Positions 11,351 through 22,813 of a stretch of 64,000 bases of DNA are shown in pieces. Location of the stretch: NCBI RefSeq assembly GCF_000237925.1, contig NC_031502.1:13104675-13168674 (forward strand), in the 5' to 3' direction. Origin of the DNA: Schistosoma mansoni (Eukaryota > Platyhelminthes > Trematoda > Strigeidida > Schistosomatidae). Each line of letters opens with the position of its first letter. Position 1 is the stretch's first letter. A program made the translations under genes and the position numbers. Under the pieces are notes generated by a model. It did not search any database and was not told the DNA's origin. It worked only from the letters and a program-made list of their open reading frames with translations.

Positions 11351-13013
11351 GTTAGATAACACGTTCCGTCGAAACTCCAAATAAAATATGTAACTTATGT
11401 CCCATCCACTTCACAGATCATTGACTAATCCGTCATTTTTAGCCGGTAAGTCCCGTTCAAAGCCAAAACTGAGAACTCAGTCCCTTTACTATACACAAGC
11501 AGTACTTTGGAAACACTTGAAACCTATACATTTAATTCTACTTACAAAGACTGTTTCAGTCACTAAGTAACGTATAGAAGACTGTTTCGTCTACTGGTCT
11601 TTGATAAGCTACAATTGGTATAGATTAGTAACAGAGAGAGGTCTTTTCACTCTCATAGAAACCTCATCGGCCTACCATAAGTTAATGAATCTCAAATGTA
11701 AGTAAAGCGGTCGACGAACTTGACTACTCTCCTTTGTATAATTGTACTAAGTAATGACTTGGATGAATTCTGTAGCTTCTATTTCGAGAGCTGAAAAACA
11801 ACTTTATATGATTGAGAACTGGGGTGAAGAAAGTGAACAGCCCTGATGAAAAACATTTGATGTAGGCAATTCACTTTACTAGCAGCTCCAATCAGACTGT
11901 GTTTGAGTAAAGATTAAAGCAGGTCAGTATACTTTTTGGTAAGCCTTTCTGATAGCCTTAATAAACGTAGTTGAATGGAGAATTTAAAGAATTATGGATG
12001 CAGGTAAACGTCGTTTGGGCGCCTCATGTCCACAGAATATATTGGGGTAAACACTCCTTATGCATTCTGAATGATAATTAAGGTTGTTATAAGAATAAGT
12101 GAAGATAGTGACATTGGATAAATAGAGCTTAATGGTAAAATAATATAGAAGATTTGAAGCTTAAGTAGATGCTTTTAGTATGGTTGGGTTCTCCGAATAG
12201 ATAGTTTAAGTGCCTATCTTTCATCATCGTTCTAAATAACAATGAGATATTCACAATTAAACCATATAACTTAGAGAACTCAATAAGACCTTGATGTGAT
12301 TCCTCAAAGTAATGTAACTAATCAGGGATGCACTCAACATACGAATCTGATAATGAACATTTATTTTGCTGGTCGTTGTGGTGAGCATTTAAGAAAAGCC
12401 TAGAGGAACATATTTCAAGCTAAAGTAATTCAGCACTCCAACATATGAAAGTAGCATTTTAGTAACTACTTCATTTTAGCTTAGATAACTCAAAAGTTAA
12501 AAAGGTCAAATATCCATGCCAAATACAGTTCAAATTTCTAAAATATTCATTGACCCTACTGAATTTAGAAGGTGTTGCAAAATACTGAAGCGTAAATAAA
12601 TGTTGATTCATCTACTTTCACAAACATTGCCTTACATCAGTGTAGTTCACTTAATTATTCTAGAGCATCTGATCAATGTTAAGAGAATACAAGTAATTAA
12701 GAACCACCCAATCCTTGATGTATTTCGTCATAACTCATAATTTTATTCACGTGGTTTCCTTTGTATTTTATTCTAAAAAATGTGAAAAACAAATGAATTC
12801 ATTCTATGATAAATCTAATCAGCCAGTTAGTCGCACAAAACCTCAAACTTAATGTATGTGTTTAAATAATGACTTGATTAATAACAAAAACGGCAATACA
12901 AATAATGTTTGTGATTGCAGAAAAGAAAACGGTTTCAAGTAGCTGCTAGCAATTCTAACTACGTAGATAAGCGACACCTTGCGCTGTCAAGAATGGAAGT
13001 GTACTTCAGTATC
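11351..13013. other. Unassigned AT-rich sequence
   Basis: No open frame with recognisable content was found. Parts may be further decayed gypsy sequence belonging to the gag relic on its left, but I could not show this. Confidence 0.35.
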
Positions 13014-13024
13014 CGATTCATACT
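13014..13024. repeat. Target-site duplication, left copy
   Basis: The 11-mer CGATTCATACT here recurs at 13550-13560, exactly flanking the SINE-like element. Confidence 0.85.
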
Positions 13025-13549
13025 AACTTTACTTATTTATTTGAACACATAAATATTGGTACAAAGGGGCACTGGATACATATGCGCTACACAAGTCATG
13101 TGACTTATGTGTAGGCTGTGATACTGCCCGTCGGTCCAGACTGAAGCGGGTGATTTTCTTATAGGGCCACACCCAGAGCCCTTGACGTAAAAGTCTGGCC
13201 CACAAGGCAGTGGAGCAACGTCAGGAGATACATTCCCATTGTAAGTAGCCGGTGACCAATAATAGATTCATATGCCATTTGTTCCTTCAGAATCTTGAAG
13301 CCCATGGGAACCGTTAGTTCAATATCAGGGATTTTCAGCTTCCCCATGTGAACCCTCCATGTCCACCAACCCGGTTGAAGTGACGGACATTCGCTTTCCG
13401 TCCTCTCAATTTCGTAAACGGCACCCCATCTCGAGAAGGCAGTGAGTAAGACTTCCCAACCGGTGGTTGTATATGCGTGACTGTATGAAAGCATTTCGAG
13501 AGGGAAAGCTGACTCTCATCACCCTCGGCCGTACCAGGGCATTTGGGGA
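13025..13549 (-). mobile_element. SINE-like non-autonomous retroposon, full length (525 bp)
   Basis: The element reads on the minus strand. It starts near CCCCAAATGCCCTGGTACGG and ends in an AAATAAATAAGTAAA-type tail. It is flanked by an 11-bp target-site duplication (13014-13024 and 13550-13560). It is homologous over its whole length to 35830-36352, and its 3' part to 44390-44672, 56118-56470 and 59742-60094. No tRNA-like A and B boxes were found, so a tRNA origin is not supported. It carries a 111-codon open frame in the sense direction (13159-13494) of unknown meaning. Confidence 0.85.
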
Positions 13550-13560
13550 CGATTCATACT
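13550..13560. repeat. Target-site duplication, right copy
   Basis: The 11-mer CGATTCATACT, a perfect copy of 13014-13024. Confidence 0.85.
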
Positions 13561-14699
13561 GACTACAATTAACATATATTAATCGAAAACTACTGAAAAT
13601 CAATGACTGCTGGGTAGAGCTTCGAAATTATATAAGTATACAAATATGTATAACTTAGTATTAAGAATCACATGTTGCAGTCATAACTGGATAGTTTGAT
13701 ATGCTTGATGCTATTTCGAGTTCACCTTACTCACTAAACGGTACAAAGGTCAGAGACACAGTGACACGATAGGCTACTCTAATCCGTTATCCCCAGCCCG
13801 CTATCTAGGTCACGAAGTCTTGATGAGGCGCACAGAGTGTATTCTACAAGCACCCAGAAATAGGCGGCAACCAAGTACACAAATCAAGCTTATTTATACA
13901 ATGATAGAAACGCCCTTGGGAGAGTCACAAAATAGCGTACTAAAAAGTAGGCTAACCAATGACAGTCAGGGAATTCCGAGTGCGAAATGTAAGCTGTACA
14001 TTAACTGAGCGTCTCTTAGCGCGAAAACATAAAACTCAAAATTTCAGGATAAAATTACAAAATTAGAACCTTTTCCAAGTGAGTTCCGGGGATCTAAAGT
14101 CCTCAACAGTTTTCAACACTGATCACGTGGTTGATAATGAAGGAAAATACTTTAATGTAACAGCAATGAACTCATAGATGCGAGAAATCTCTACTAGCAG
14201 TCATAATATTTACTCTGTTTGAGTGTATTAAATCAAATTTATTAAGAAGTTACGGAAAACAATACAAAATCAGTGAAAGTAAATGTAATATTAAGCAGAC
14301 AAAACACAATACTTTCATCCATACCTACAAGAAGGTTTTTCCTAAATAAATACAAATTCATCAAATCAAGAAATTATAAAGCTAAATCTTGAAAAATACG
14401 CACTTGAAAACTGGAAGTGTATGAGAACAGTGTTCGGAGATAACACGAATGTGAATGAAAAATCTATTTGTCGAATTACACAATGATGTTGATTCAGTGA
14501 AAACCACACTGTTTACATAGTGCACATAAGGAAGGATAAAGTACTTCAATCCTCTTACCCTCAGCTTCATTCCAGCCAAAATCTAATTCGAATAATCCGT
14601 CCGTTCTCATGATATCCATATAGAATAGGATATCTTTCAGACAGATAGGTCATGGAACTGACAAACAAGATCTGTGACATTTTTCATAGAAAGTAACAA
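13561..14699. other. Unassigned AT-rich sequence
   Basis: Only short chance open frames are present, with no recognisable domain. Confidence 0.35.
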
Positions 14700-15868
14700 G
14701 AAAATTACGTTGGAGTTTATCATATGAATGGCTGAATACCAGTTAAACTGTCCTCTAAAGTGTTCCACTCATCGTTCGAAACGTGTGGGCTAAGAGCAGA
14801 TAAGAGTTTCTTCTTTTTCCGTGATTGTCTCTCTTACACTTGACTTCTTAATTCAAGTTTCTTTTATCAGTGTGAAGAGTTGTCTGGTGTTACCTACTGC
14901 CGCTGCCTTTTCCATTTCTTTTGCTTTCGTTGCCCACCACCGCTCACAATCGTTCCGTAGACTTTTGGTTAACCTAGATCTGATTTACTTTCACTCTTCA
15001 TCGTGTTCAGAGGTCAAGTGAGTGACCACACTAGGATCCGCTATGTGTGTTTCGGAGACACAGCATACATCAATCGTACGAGAATCTAGGGTCTTAGCCA
15101 AGGAGGCCTGTTGACCGGTTTGACATAGGGTACGTACGTTGAAGGCTCCAATGTGTAGTTTGGAGTCAGGTTTTAGTAGACCTGGGACAGTGTTTCGCGC
15201 ACTAGAAGCGTTGGCTATGGTGACACTTGAGGAGCAAGCTGAAAGGGGAAGTTTAGTGTTGAAAGTTGAGGTAGAAGGAATGGTGGGAAGTGAAGAAGGA
15301 GATTGATTATGAATACAGTGATCTTAAGTGCTGTTAGAGGTATGAGGGCAGTTAACACTTCTCGGTTGCCCACACCGTGGAAGGATTCTTCCAGAGGTAC
15401 CTGAAAAGGAAATTGGGTTAGAGGTGGTCTTAATGACCCGAGAGCGTGACCGCAGTGCCCAAGGGACAACTGCTTGAGGTCGGTCACGCACGACCTTTTC
15501 GTGGGTAATTTTTGTGTTAGCTCCGTTCTCTAAAGAACCTTGCCGCCGGAGACGGATATCCGTGAGATAAGGCGAGGTGTGCATTTTTAGGGTCGACCTT
15601 TTCTAACCCCACCCCTCCTTGTGGGAAGGCAGCATCGCTGTCATACTGGTTGTCTGGAGGAAACACCTTACTGCTGTCACATCTCTGTACAGTAAGCCAT
15701 ACGACTTCGCCCTCGGACCTTGGGTTTGCTGCTTTTAGTCTTACTGCTCTTCAACCAACTTATCTGGCATGGTAGGACCTTGAGAAACGATTGTTCCAGT
15801 CAGTATAGCTCGATTGGTTCATCACGATAGGCAAGCCCTACCACCACGTCAAGGTAGCAACAGTGGTC
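14700..15868 (-). mobile_element. RTE-clade element, 5' part with internal deletion
   Basis: The minus strand from 15868 matches the 5' end of the element at 35613 (start near GTTGCTGCTACCTTGACG) through the 5' UTR and the beginning of the endonuclease ORF. Near 15016 it jumps directly to sequence equivalent to 37912, so most of the endonuclease is missing. It then continues into the endonuclease-RT linker, which reads KAKEMEKAAAVGNTRQLFTL with later stops. At 15653-15680 it retains the uninterrupted site where a SINE-like element sits in the 35.6-kb copy. Confidence 0.8.
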
Positions 15869-16824
15869 TGGGAATTCTTAATTACATACAAAGTAAGAAC
15901 TTCAGTGAAGAAATATCTCCTTTCAACTCACTTTCAACCGTGACTTCATACTAATTTTTTCATTTTCATGATTGATGATAAAACCTGTACAAATAAACTG
16001 ATGGCAAGCTTGTTAACTATGCAACAGAAATTTCAGAATTATCTATAAAAAACAATAGCCAATTATTAAGGTTATCGGTAAGATATTAAGGTAAACAGAT
16101 TTATTATATTTAACTTTATAATTTGGTCAAAATTGTTTTGTATAACTGACAAGCTACGTAATAACTAGTAAAATATTCAAAAATCTCATAAGAAGTAAAG
16201 TTTTAACGATCGGTAGTTACGAATAAAATGTTGAATATCAGCATTAGTTATGAAAGCGACAGTAATTACAGTGTGAAAAAGTAGCATGTCATATGTAAAT
16301 CGTTCTTGTCATATGTTGTAAGGCGAAAGCAACAAGGGTGATTGTCCAAATCTCAGAGAAATAGAAATTTTTATACTTTTTATTAGTTAATGAATACGTA
16401 AATGGACAGCCGGTCTGTCGCTAAATAATGTTTAGGGTGGTTTTATATAACATATAATTTATCTCCAGTCTTGTAACCAGTCTTTATTATCCTAAAGCAG
16501 AGTATTATCGTTACCGGAACCTGTTCATTTTATAAGTCAGTATATGTCTGGATACTTTATTTGGTCATAAATACGATTACCCACAGCTTTGGGAATATTT
16601 TTATGAATGCTCAATGAATGGTTGAAAAACAATCTTCAACCTCGTAAATGAAATCCCTATTTTAAACTGCTTCAATACTTCAGTAATGATGTACTTTGGC
16701 TGTAAACTTCAAGTATAAAGGAATGACTTCTTATCAATTTAGATTTTGGGAAGAATGCAGATCTTCAGGAGTAATTTCTTCTTGTAATTTCGCTTTGACA
16801 GAATAACATTTTCAGTTTGTGCAG
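15869..16824. other. Unassigned AT-rich sequence
   Basis: No coding signal until the exon-like segment at 16825. Confidence 0.35.
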
Positions 16825-16955
16825 TGGAATAATGGACCTTTTCTTACGAGTGCTATGCAGTATAGGCACTAGTCGTGTCACTTATAAAGCTACCCTCAAA
16901 GCAAGTGCTGGGTTTAGGATTGTGTTGGAGATGTTAGATCCTCAGGATTCACTTG
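16825..16955 (+). CDS. Candidate coding exon of an unrecognised protein
   Basis: The segment lies between a TTTGTGCAG acceptor and a GTAAAT donor. One frame is open throughout and reads GIMDLFLRVLCSIGTSRVTY, then KATLKASAGFRIVLEMLDPQ. The ATG at 16832 could be a start or an internal Met. It would leave phase 1 at the donor. The hydrophobic, helix-rich composition suggests an armadillo/HEAT-like fold, but I do not recognise the family. It lies 0.4 kb upstream of a gypsy relic that could sit in the following intron. Confidence 0.35.
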
Positions 16956-17363
16956 GTAAATGCCTTATTTTTGTAATTCTATTTTAAAATTTGAATTTCA
17001 TGTTTTTGCGCCAAAAATACCCATTTTCCCATTCATATCTTATTTACCACTTGCGAGGTTGTTAAACGCTATTAGTTCGTTGTATCTTTTAGTATGTTAT
17101 TTTGTAACGCTTCCCAAGGACACTTTTACGCTGTATATGAACGCTTGGGTTGTGCTTGTTGTTGTTCTTGTTTCTGGATGCTTGTGGAATATATGTTCCA
17201 TCTCCTGAACTTGAACTTCTCTCTCTGGTTAGCGGGGCTGGGACGCATCGGGATAGCTAACTTATTGGTCATCGTGTCACAGAATCTTCGTTCCGTCCTC
17301 AGATTAGGTGAACTCGTTATCGCTTCAAACATAGCAAAGTTTGGCGACGAGACTGATGAAAAC
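16956..17363. other. Leader region of the gypsy relic
   Basis: Non-coding stretch before the relic gag ATG at 17364. At 17226-17243 the sequence TGGTTAGCGGGGCTGGGA begins with TGG as a primer-binding site would, but the CTC in front of it does not look like an LTR end, so this is only a weak candidate. Confidence 0.3.
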
Positions 17364-19530
17364 ATGAATCCCTTAAAAGAAGAATTCTTGCTTGAGCACC
17401 AGCTGAAACTTATCCAGATTCTGGCAGATACAAGAATTGCGTCTAACACAATCGAGTACTTTTAATTCTACTATTATTTCACTTTCACTTGACGGCATTG
17501 CAAACAGTATCTCTGAATTTCATTACGATCCTGAGTTCAATGTCCTATTTGAAATGTGGTTACGGCATTACGAAGACTTATTCAAATTTGATTTTGCTAA
17601 TGAAGATGACGCTTGGAAGGTCCGCTTGCTGCTTCAGAAGCTGGGTTCGAGTGAACCAGATAGATACTGTAACTTGATTCTGCTTCTGAACCCATGTGGC
17701 CCTCATTCTCGGACACCATTCAGTAATTGAGCCAACAGTTCGTAGATAACTCTTCATTGTTCAACACACGCTATCGATGTTTGAAGCTGACTGTGAACGA
17801 AGACGTCGATTTTCTGACACATGTGGGCATCATCGACCATGAATGATAAAGTTTCAGATTGAAGTCCCTGACTGAAGATCAGTTTAAAGCCCTCATTTTT
17901 ATCTTCAGTCTCAAATCGCAAACGTTCAGTGATATCAGAACATCGTTGTTGTTTCGGTCAGACCAAGACCCTGAGTTGACTCCTAATGATATTGCGAGTG
18001 AATATCAACGTCTAATTAACCCGTAACACGACACTACGATGGTTCAGCGTAGTGGTCTCGATCGCCCTGAAGTAAATGTAGTCTAACAACCATCCAACCC
18101 AGCTAAATCCACCCCAGCTGTACCTAGTACGTCTCACTCGAAATCAGTTCGACAGGCAAAGACGAATCCTTCTGCCCCATGCTGACCCTGTGGTGCATAA
18201 CATTATGTACCAAGTTGTCCTCATAAACAACATTGTTGCAGGAAGTGCAATTCTGTGGGCCACAAAGATGGATTTTGTCTAAAAAGAAAGCAAAATCACT
18301 CCAAAAGCGCCAGAAAGTCTGTTCTTAGATCCTGCACAAATTATTTGAGTCCAGTAGGAACCAGTCAGAGATCAAACTTAGGTGAGGGGGGATTCATTAC
18401 CGTCCATAATAATAGGCATCCGCTTAGATTGCAAATAGACACTGCATTAGATGTAACAATTCTCTCACGAAAATCTTTGATCAAAATGCGCAGGCTACGC
18501 ACGGCGCCAACAACACAAAAACCTCACACCGCATGTGACAATTATCTGCGTTCGTTGGGGCAGCTAGATTATAATGTGTCTTTCTGCAATCTGACGTTCG
18601 CCGGGGTATGTTTACATAACACCGCCCGATCTTAATTTACTTGGTTTAAATTGGTTTGGCCAACTTTATTTGGCTGACGTTTCGTTAAGCACTGTATGTC
18701 ATCTGGTAAGAAAAACCCATGAATCTGAAGCATATACAGGAAACTATTGACGGGGTTTTCAATCTTTTTCCAGCCTGTTTTGGGTTGGTGCTGTGCTATG
18801 AAAGCAACACTTAGGTTGAGACCTTGGGTTAAACCTGTTTTCCGTCCAAAGATACCAGTGTCATATGCAGTACTATCAAAGGTTGATGAAGAACTCAACC
18901 GCCTTAAACTACAATGAGTTATTACAAGTGTTTCTTATTCTACTTGGGCCTCACCTATTTTGGTTATCAAGAAGGCTAATGACGCAACACGAATATGCGC
19001 GGATTTCACGCAGCTCTGGAACAGCACCATTACCCGCTGCCAGTCCCCGCAGATTTGTTCACTACGCAAAGAAGTGGAAAGTTCTTTGCAAAGCTGTATC
19101 TTGCTAATGCCTGGAGAATCGAAAGGGCTACTTACCATTGATAATCATTGTGGCTTCTTTCAGTATAATCGCCTACCGCTTGGAGTTCAGACAACCTCAT
19201 TTATTTTCCAGCAACTAGTGAATACCATCCTATGGGGTATCCCGGGGGCCGCTACTTATCTCGATGACATCTTAATTGTCGCTACATCGTTAGAACAGCT
19301 ACGAGAACGCACGACAGCCGTACTACAACACATCGGTGATAACGGATTTCGGTAACGTCCAGAAAAATGCCGGCTGTTAAAGTCAGTAAGGTATTTGGGT
19401 TTCATCTTCCATGCTGCAGGTCACAGGCCAGATCCTGAAAACACCCGATCTATAAAACTGATGCCCACTCCTACCAGTGTCTCTGCCCTACGATCATTTC
19501 CGGGGTTAGTTAGCTACTATTTCTCTTTTT
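17364..19530 (+). mobile_element. Decayed Ty3/gypsy element (K02A2.6/Gulliver-like gag-pol)
   Basis: The gag-like ATG at 17364 begins MNPLKEEFLLEHQLKLIQIL. A frame-shifted continuation holds the capsid block FNVLFEMWLRHYEDLFKF (about 17540-17590). A Cys/His zinc-knuckle region lies near 18180-18260. A protease-like LQIDTALDVTILS follows near 18430-18480, with DTA in place of DTG. An RT block with QYNRLPLGVQTTSFIFQQLV and a YLDD catalytic motif spans about 19160-19270. Multiple stops and frameshifts, and missing RNase H and integrase, show an inactive copy. LTRs were not identified. Confidence 0.8.
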
Positions 19531-19829
19531 GTGTTCAGTCTGAAAACTAATGGGCAGTGTGGAAGCGTCTGAGACAACATTCGTAATGCATAATGGCAAT
19601 CGGCATTCCAGTAGTGCCATTAACTGAAATACCATCACTATCCCTGAGCATATGTTCACGAATGTCGATATTACCAACATAATGTTGTTAGTAAATGTGA
19701 CCAACCCTTCAGAACAAGGGGGTATTGACTTCTATCCGAGATATGAAGGTGTTTTTCACTTCTCAACTGCCAGACCAAGCAATGATATTTGATTGACTTG
19801 AAAAGGGAACTATGTCAGTAGTTATCTTA
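19531..19829. other. Unassigned sequence
   Basis: No coding content recognised; this may be the decayed 3' part of the gypsy relic. Confidence 0.3.
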
Positions 19830-20225
19830 GCAACCTTAAACCATGACCACAAAGCCCAAGTGACAGATGCTTAAGGTCAATCAGGAGTGGTCTTTTTGTG
19901 AAAAGCTTTGATGTATTAGTTCCGTACTCCAAAAGTCTCACCAGCGGAGAAAGCAATCCCTGGAATGAGGTGGGTGTGTCGTTTTAGAGTGACCTTTTAT
20001 AAAAACTTTCATTCGTTAGGAGAAGACAGCAGGTCTGTAAATACTGGTTACTTTAGAGAAAAACTTTACTACAGTCCTACTCCAGTATAATAAACAGTAC
20101 CAATCGGTCCTCGGATCTCAAGTTGCTTCTTTTGATCCCAAAGAAACATGTGTTCCAGCCAGTTTAGCTCGGTTCGGTCGTTACGATAGGCAAACTTGAC
20201 CACTACGTCAGGACAGCAACTACAT
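19830..20225 (-). mobile_element. Older RTE 5' fragment
   Basis: The minus strand is a diverged version of the 5' UTR and start of the RTE element seen at 15440-15868 and 35613. Shared blocks include the stretch around AACTGGCTGGAACA and the start GTTGCTGTCCTGACG. It is more diverged than the other copies, so it is probably an older insertion. Confidence 0.65.
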
Positions 20226-20340
20226 CATAAGTGTTTGCGAATAGTGGTTTATCCAAAGTCTAACTAAAATATTTTCTTGTACTTATATTTGGTGTTTTCG
20301 AGTTGACTAACTTTCTCACCATTTTTTAAAATATTCACAG

Positions 20341-20487
20341 ACTCCTAAGAAATATGGTCTTCAATGGTTTCTTGGGCAACCGTACACATTCACCAAGGAT
20401 CTAATAAGTCAAACATTGGATGGGAAACTGATCGTACACTTGACAAATTTCTTATCTAAAGTAAATGGACACACTGAGAAATGCCAG
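20341..20487 (+). CDS. Candidate coding exon, 49 codons
   Basis: The 147-nt segment follows a pyrimidine-rich tract and ATTCACAG and is closed by a GTAATA donor. Only one frame is open across it, with phase 0 at both ends. It reads TPKKYGLQWFLGQPYTFTKD, then LISQTLDGKLIVHLTNFLSK, and ends NGHTEKCQ. I do not recognise the family. It could belong to the same gene as the exon-like segment at 16825, but the phases do not join directly, so at least one exon would be missing between them. Confidence 0.4.
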
Positions 20488-21267
20488 GTAATATTATGTC
20501 ATTTAATATATCCATAAATAACATCATTTTAACTTTTTGAACCCTAGTTTTGTATGGAATTACCTATATACGGAGACCAGTAAAGTTCCGTTATGTCTTT
20601 TTTGTGTAACTATTGTATTTGGATCTAACTAAATTAGTCCACACCGTTTGTGTATGTGAAGCTCACATTCCGAGTCATTGTGTAGTTTGAAACGGAGGAC
20701 ATACACGCCCATTTCATAAGAAATTGGCGTTTTGCAATCAATGTAATATGTTGTGTCATCGGTATGCAGTATATTTTTGAAACAACACATAGGCAAAAGA
20801 ACTTTGTTATGTTTTTTGTTGCGCCTAACAAGTGTAGTCGATATTTTCACATATCATGCTAGGTAGATTTAGAATATAATGCTCATGGTTGCTTGTTCTA
20901 CCTATCATTTATCGTTTAGTTATTTGACATGTGATGTAATTGTTTATCCACTCGACCCATAACTTTTGGTTCGTGAACTTTTATGTATTCCATCTACTTT
21001 GATCTGTATAATGAGGTAGTTACCATCGGATTTTATCCATCAGTCGCGAACTGAATAATAGTTCCGAACAAAGAAATGGACATCCTTTCGTGTTGTCATG
21101 CAAGTAAGTTACAACACAGACGATAAGCGATTAAAATTTCAAGATGATTTCATTAACTTATTAACCATTGTCCAGGTGATAATTATGGTTTATCTATTTG
21201 TTGAACTTTTTTAGGTTTCATGTTTAACATAATAACGCATAGTATATACAATCTAATACAACTGTAA
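20488..21267. other. Unassigned AT-rich sequence
   Basis: Two overlapping short minus-strand frames (20629-20850) are of chance length. No repeat recognised. Confidence 0.35.
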
Positions 21268-22505
21268 ACTGCAAACACGAGAAAATCAGTCTGGCTTCAG
21301 ACCTGATAGTGGTTGTGTCGACCACGTACTCACCATTCGTCAGATTTCAGAACACAGGCATGCTTATCGGCGTCCGACAATGATAGTTGTGCTTGACTGC
21401 TGTAAATGACGTTCTCGTCGACTGAATCTTCAGGAATTGATCTACCAGGAGGTCCACTAAGCGACTTAGAATACACAGATGTCATAGTTGTGTTTGGTGA
21501 AGACTCTGATAAAATGCAGAGTCTTTTGTTAGCACTGAGCAACAATGTCAGGGTGTTTGGGATGCGTTTCTCCCCATCTAAATGTAAATTGTTACTCCAG
21601 AACTGGCCTGCATCAACACCTGAACTAAGGATAGGGAGTGAAGCAGTCGAACGCGTCGACAACTTCACTTATCCTGAAAGTCTGATGATCCCTAATGAGT
21701 CGGTGTCTGGAAACATTTCTTTATGGATTTGAAAGGCTGGTTCGACTTTTGCAATCTTACGTCAGCTATGGAGAAGGTGAGATATCCGTCTATCAATTAA
21801 GGGACGAGTGTACTGTGCAGCAGTTAGTTCTGTTTTGTTTTACGGTTGCGAAACGTGGCCATTAAGAGTAGAGAGTACTCGTAAGTTATTAGTATATGAT
21901 GACAGATGTCCTAGAAAAATTGTTAGCATCTTCTGGAATCACTGGGTATGTAATAAGGTTGGATGCAGGGTATTTGGGAATAATGGTAAATCAGTCGATG
22001 AGGTTATGAATATACATCGAATGAGGTGGTTGGGCTGCGTATTACGCATGTTCAACCACCAAATATTGCGACGCGCACTGCTGACTAGTGTTGGAGATGG
22101 ATGTAAGAAAGTTAAGGGCGGCTAAACCAGAATGAAGCATCAGTCCACAAAATCACTAACTTCTGGTTTGAGCCATGTTGGTGGATGCAGACTACTTGAT
22201 TGCGGTACGCGCGACTATCATCACCGATGGTCGGAGACTCTGGCTGACATGGCTCAGTATCGATCACAATGACATAGGTGTATATACTTTGTCTTTTCTT
22301 AAGCCGTGAGATTAAAATTACTCATACCCTACTTTCTACGAACTAATTATTTTTCCCTGCATCATATCTCTATATGAAATGTTTTTTCACTACCATTGGA
22401 GTAACTGCTTCTTTGAATTTGTTGTTCATCTTGTTGTGCTAATGAGGTATGGTGACATGGACTGATGCATATGTATGCCCGGGTGTACGTAATGGTTGAT
22501 TGACT
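21268..22505 (+). mobile_element. RTE-clade element, 3' part with a deletion in RT
   Basis: It aligns with 38208-39630. A deletion of about 230 nt (equivalent to 38340-38567) removes the RT blocks around the first catalytic Asp and the QGCPLSP motif. The region with LEYTDVIVVFGED replaces the expected YADD. The C-terminal RLRWLG-type block and the 3' UTR follow, ending in a TTGATTGACTG tail. Stops break the frame. The fragments at 1140-1343 and 3287-3808 are near-identical to its 3' end. Confidence 0.85.
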
Positions 22506-22813
22506 GGCTATTTTGTACGGCTTCGCACTTCAACCGAAACACTTCAAATACCAACTGAAAGGTCGATTTCGTCATATGTTACTTACTTATGTCTGTTGTC
22601 CTTCGTGGAGAAACATAGTCAACCAACCAGGACTCTCCAACGAACTATGTCCCGAGCTCTCCTTTCCATTCGCTTTCAATTGCTATTAATTCCTTTGACG
22701 TCTGCCTCCTACTCTCGATGTATTGTGTCCCTTCGTCTTTCTCCTTTTTCGCCCTTAGGGTTCCAAGTCAAGGCTTCTCTCACAGTATATGTATATAAAA
22801 ACTGCTCCTGTAG
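22506..22813. other. Probable 5' leader of the next RTE element
   Basis: A pyrimidine-rich leader directly precedes the 22814 element and is probably its 5' UTR. The exact 5' end was not determined. Confidence 0.35.

Noticed and set aside
13159-13494. 111-codon minus-strand frame as a host gene
   Set aside because: It lies wholly inside a SINE-like element with target duplications; reported as a property of that element.
17226-17243. Primer-binding site of the 17.4-kb gypsy relic
   Set aside because: The sequence starts TGG but is not preceded by an LTR end, and I could not match it to a tRNA 3' end.
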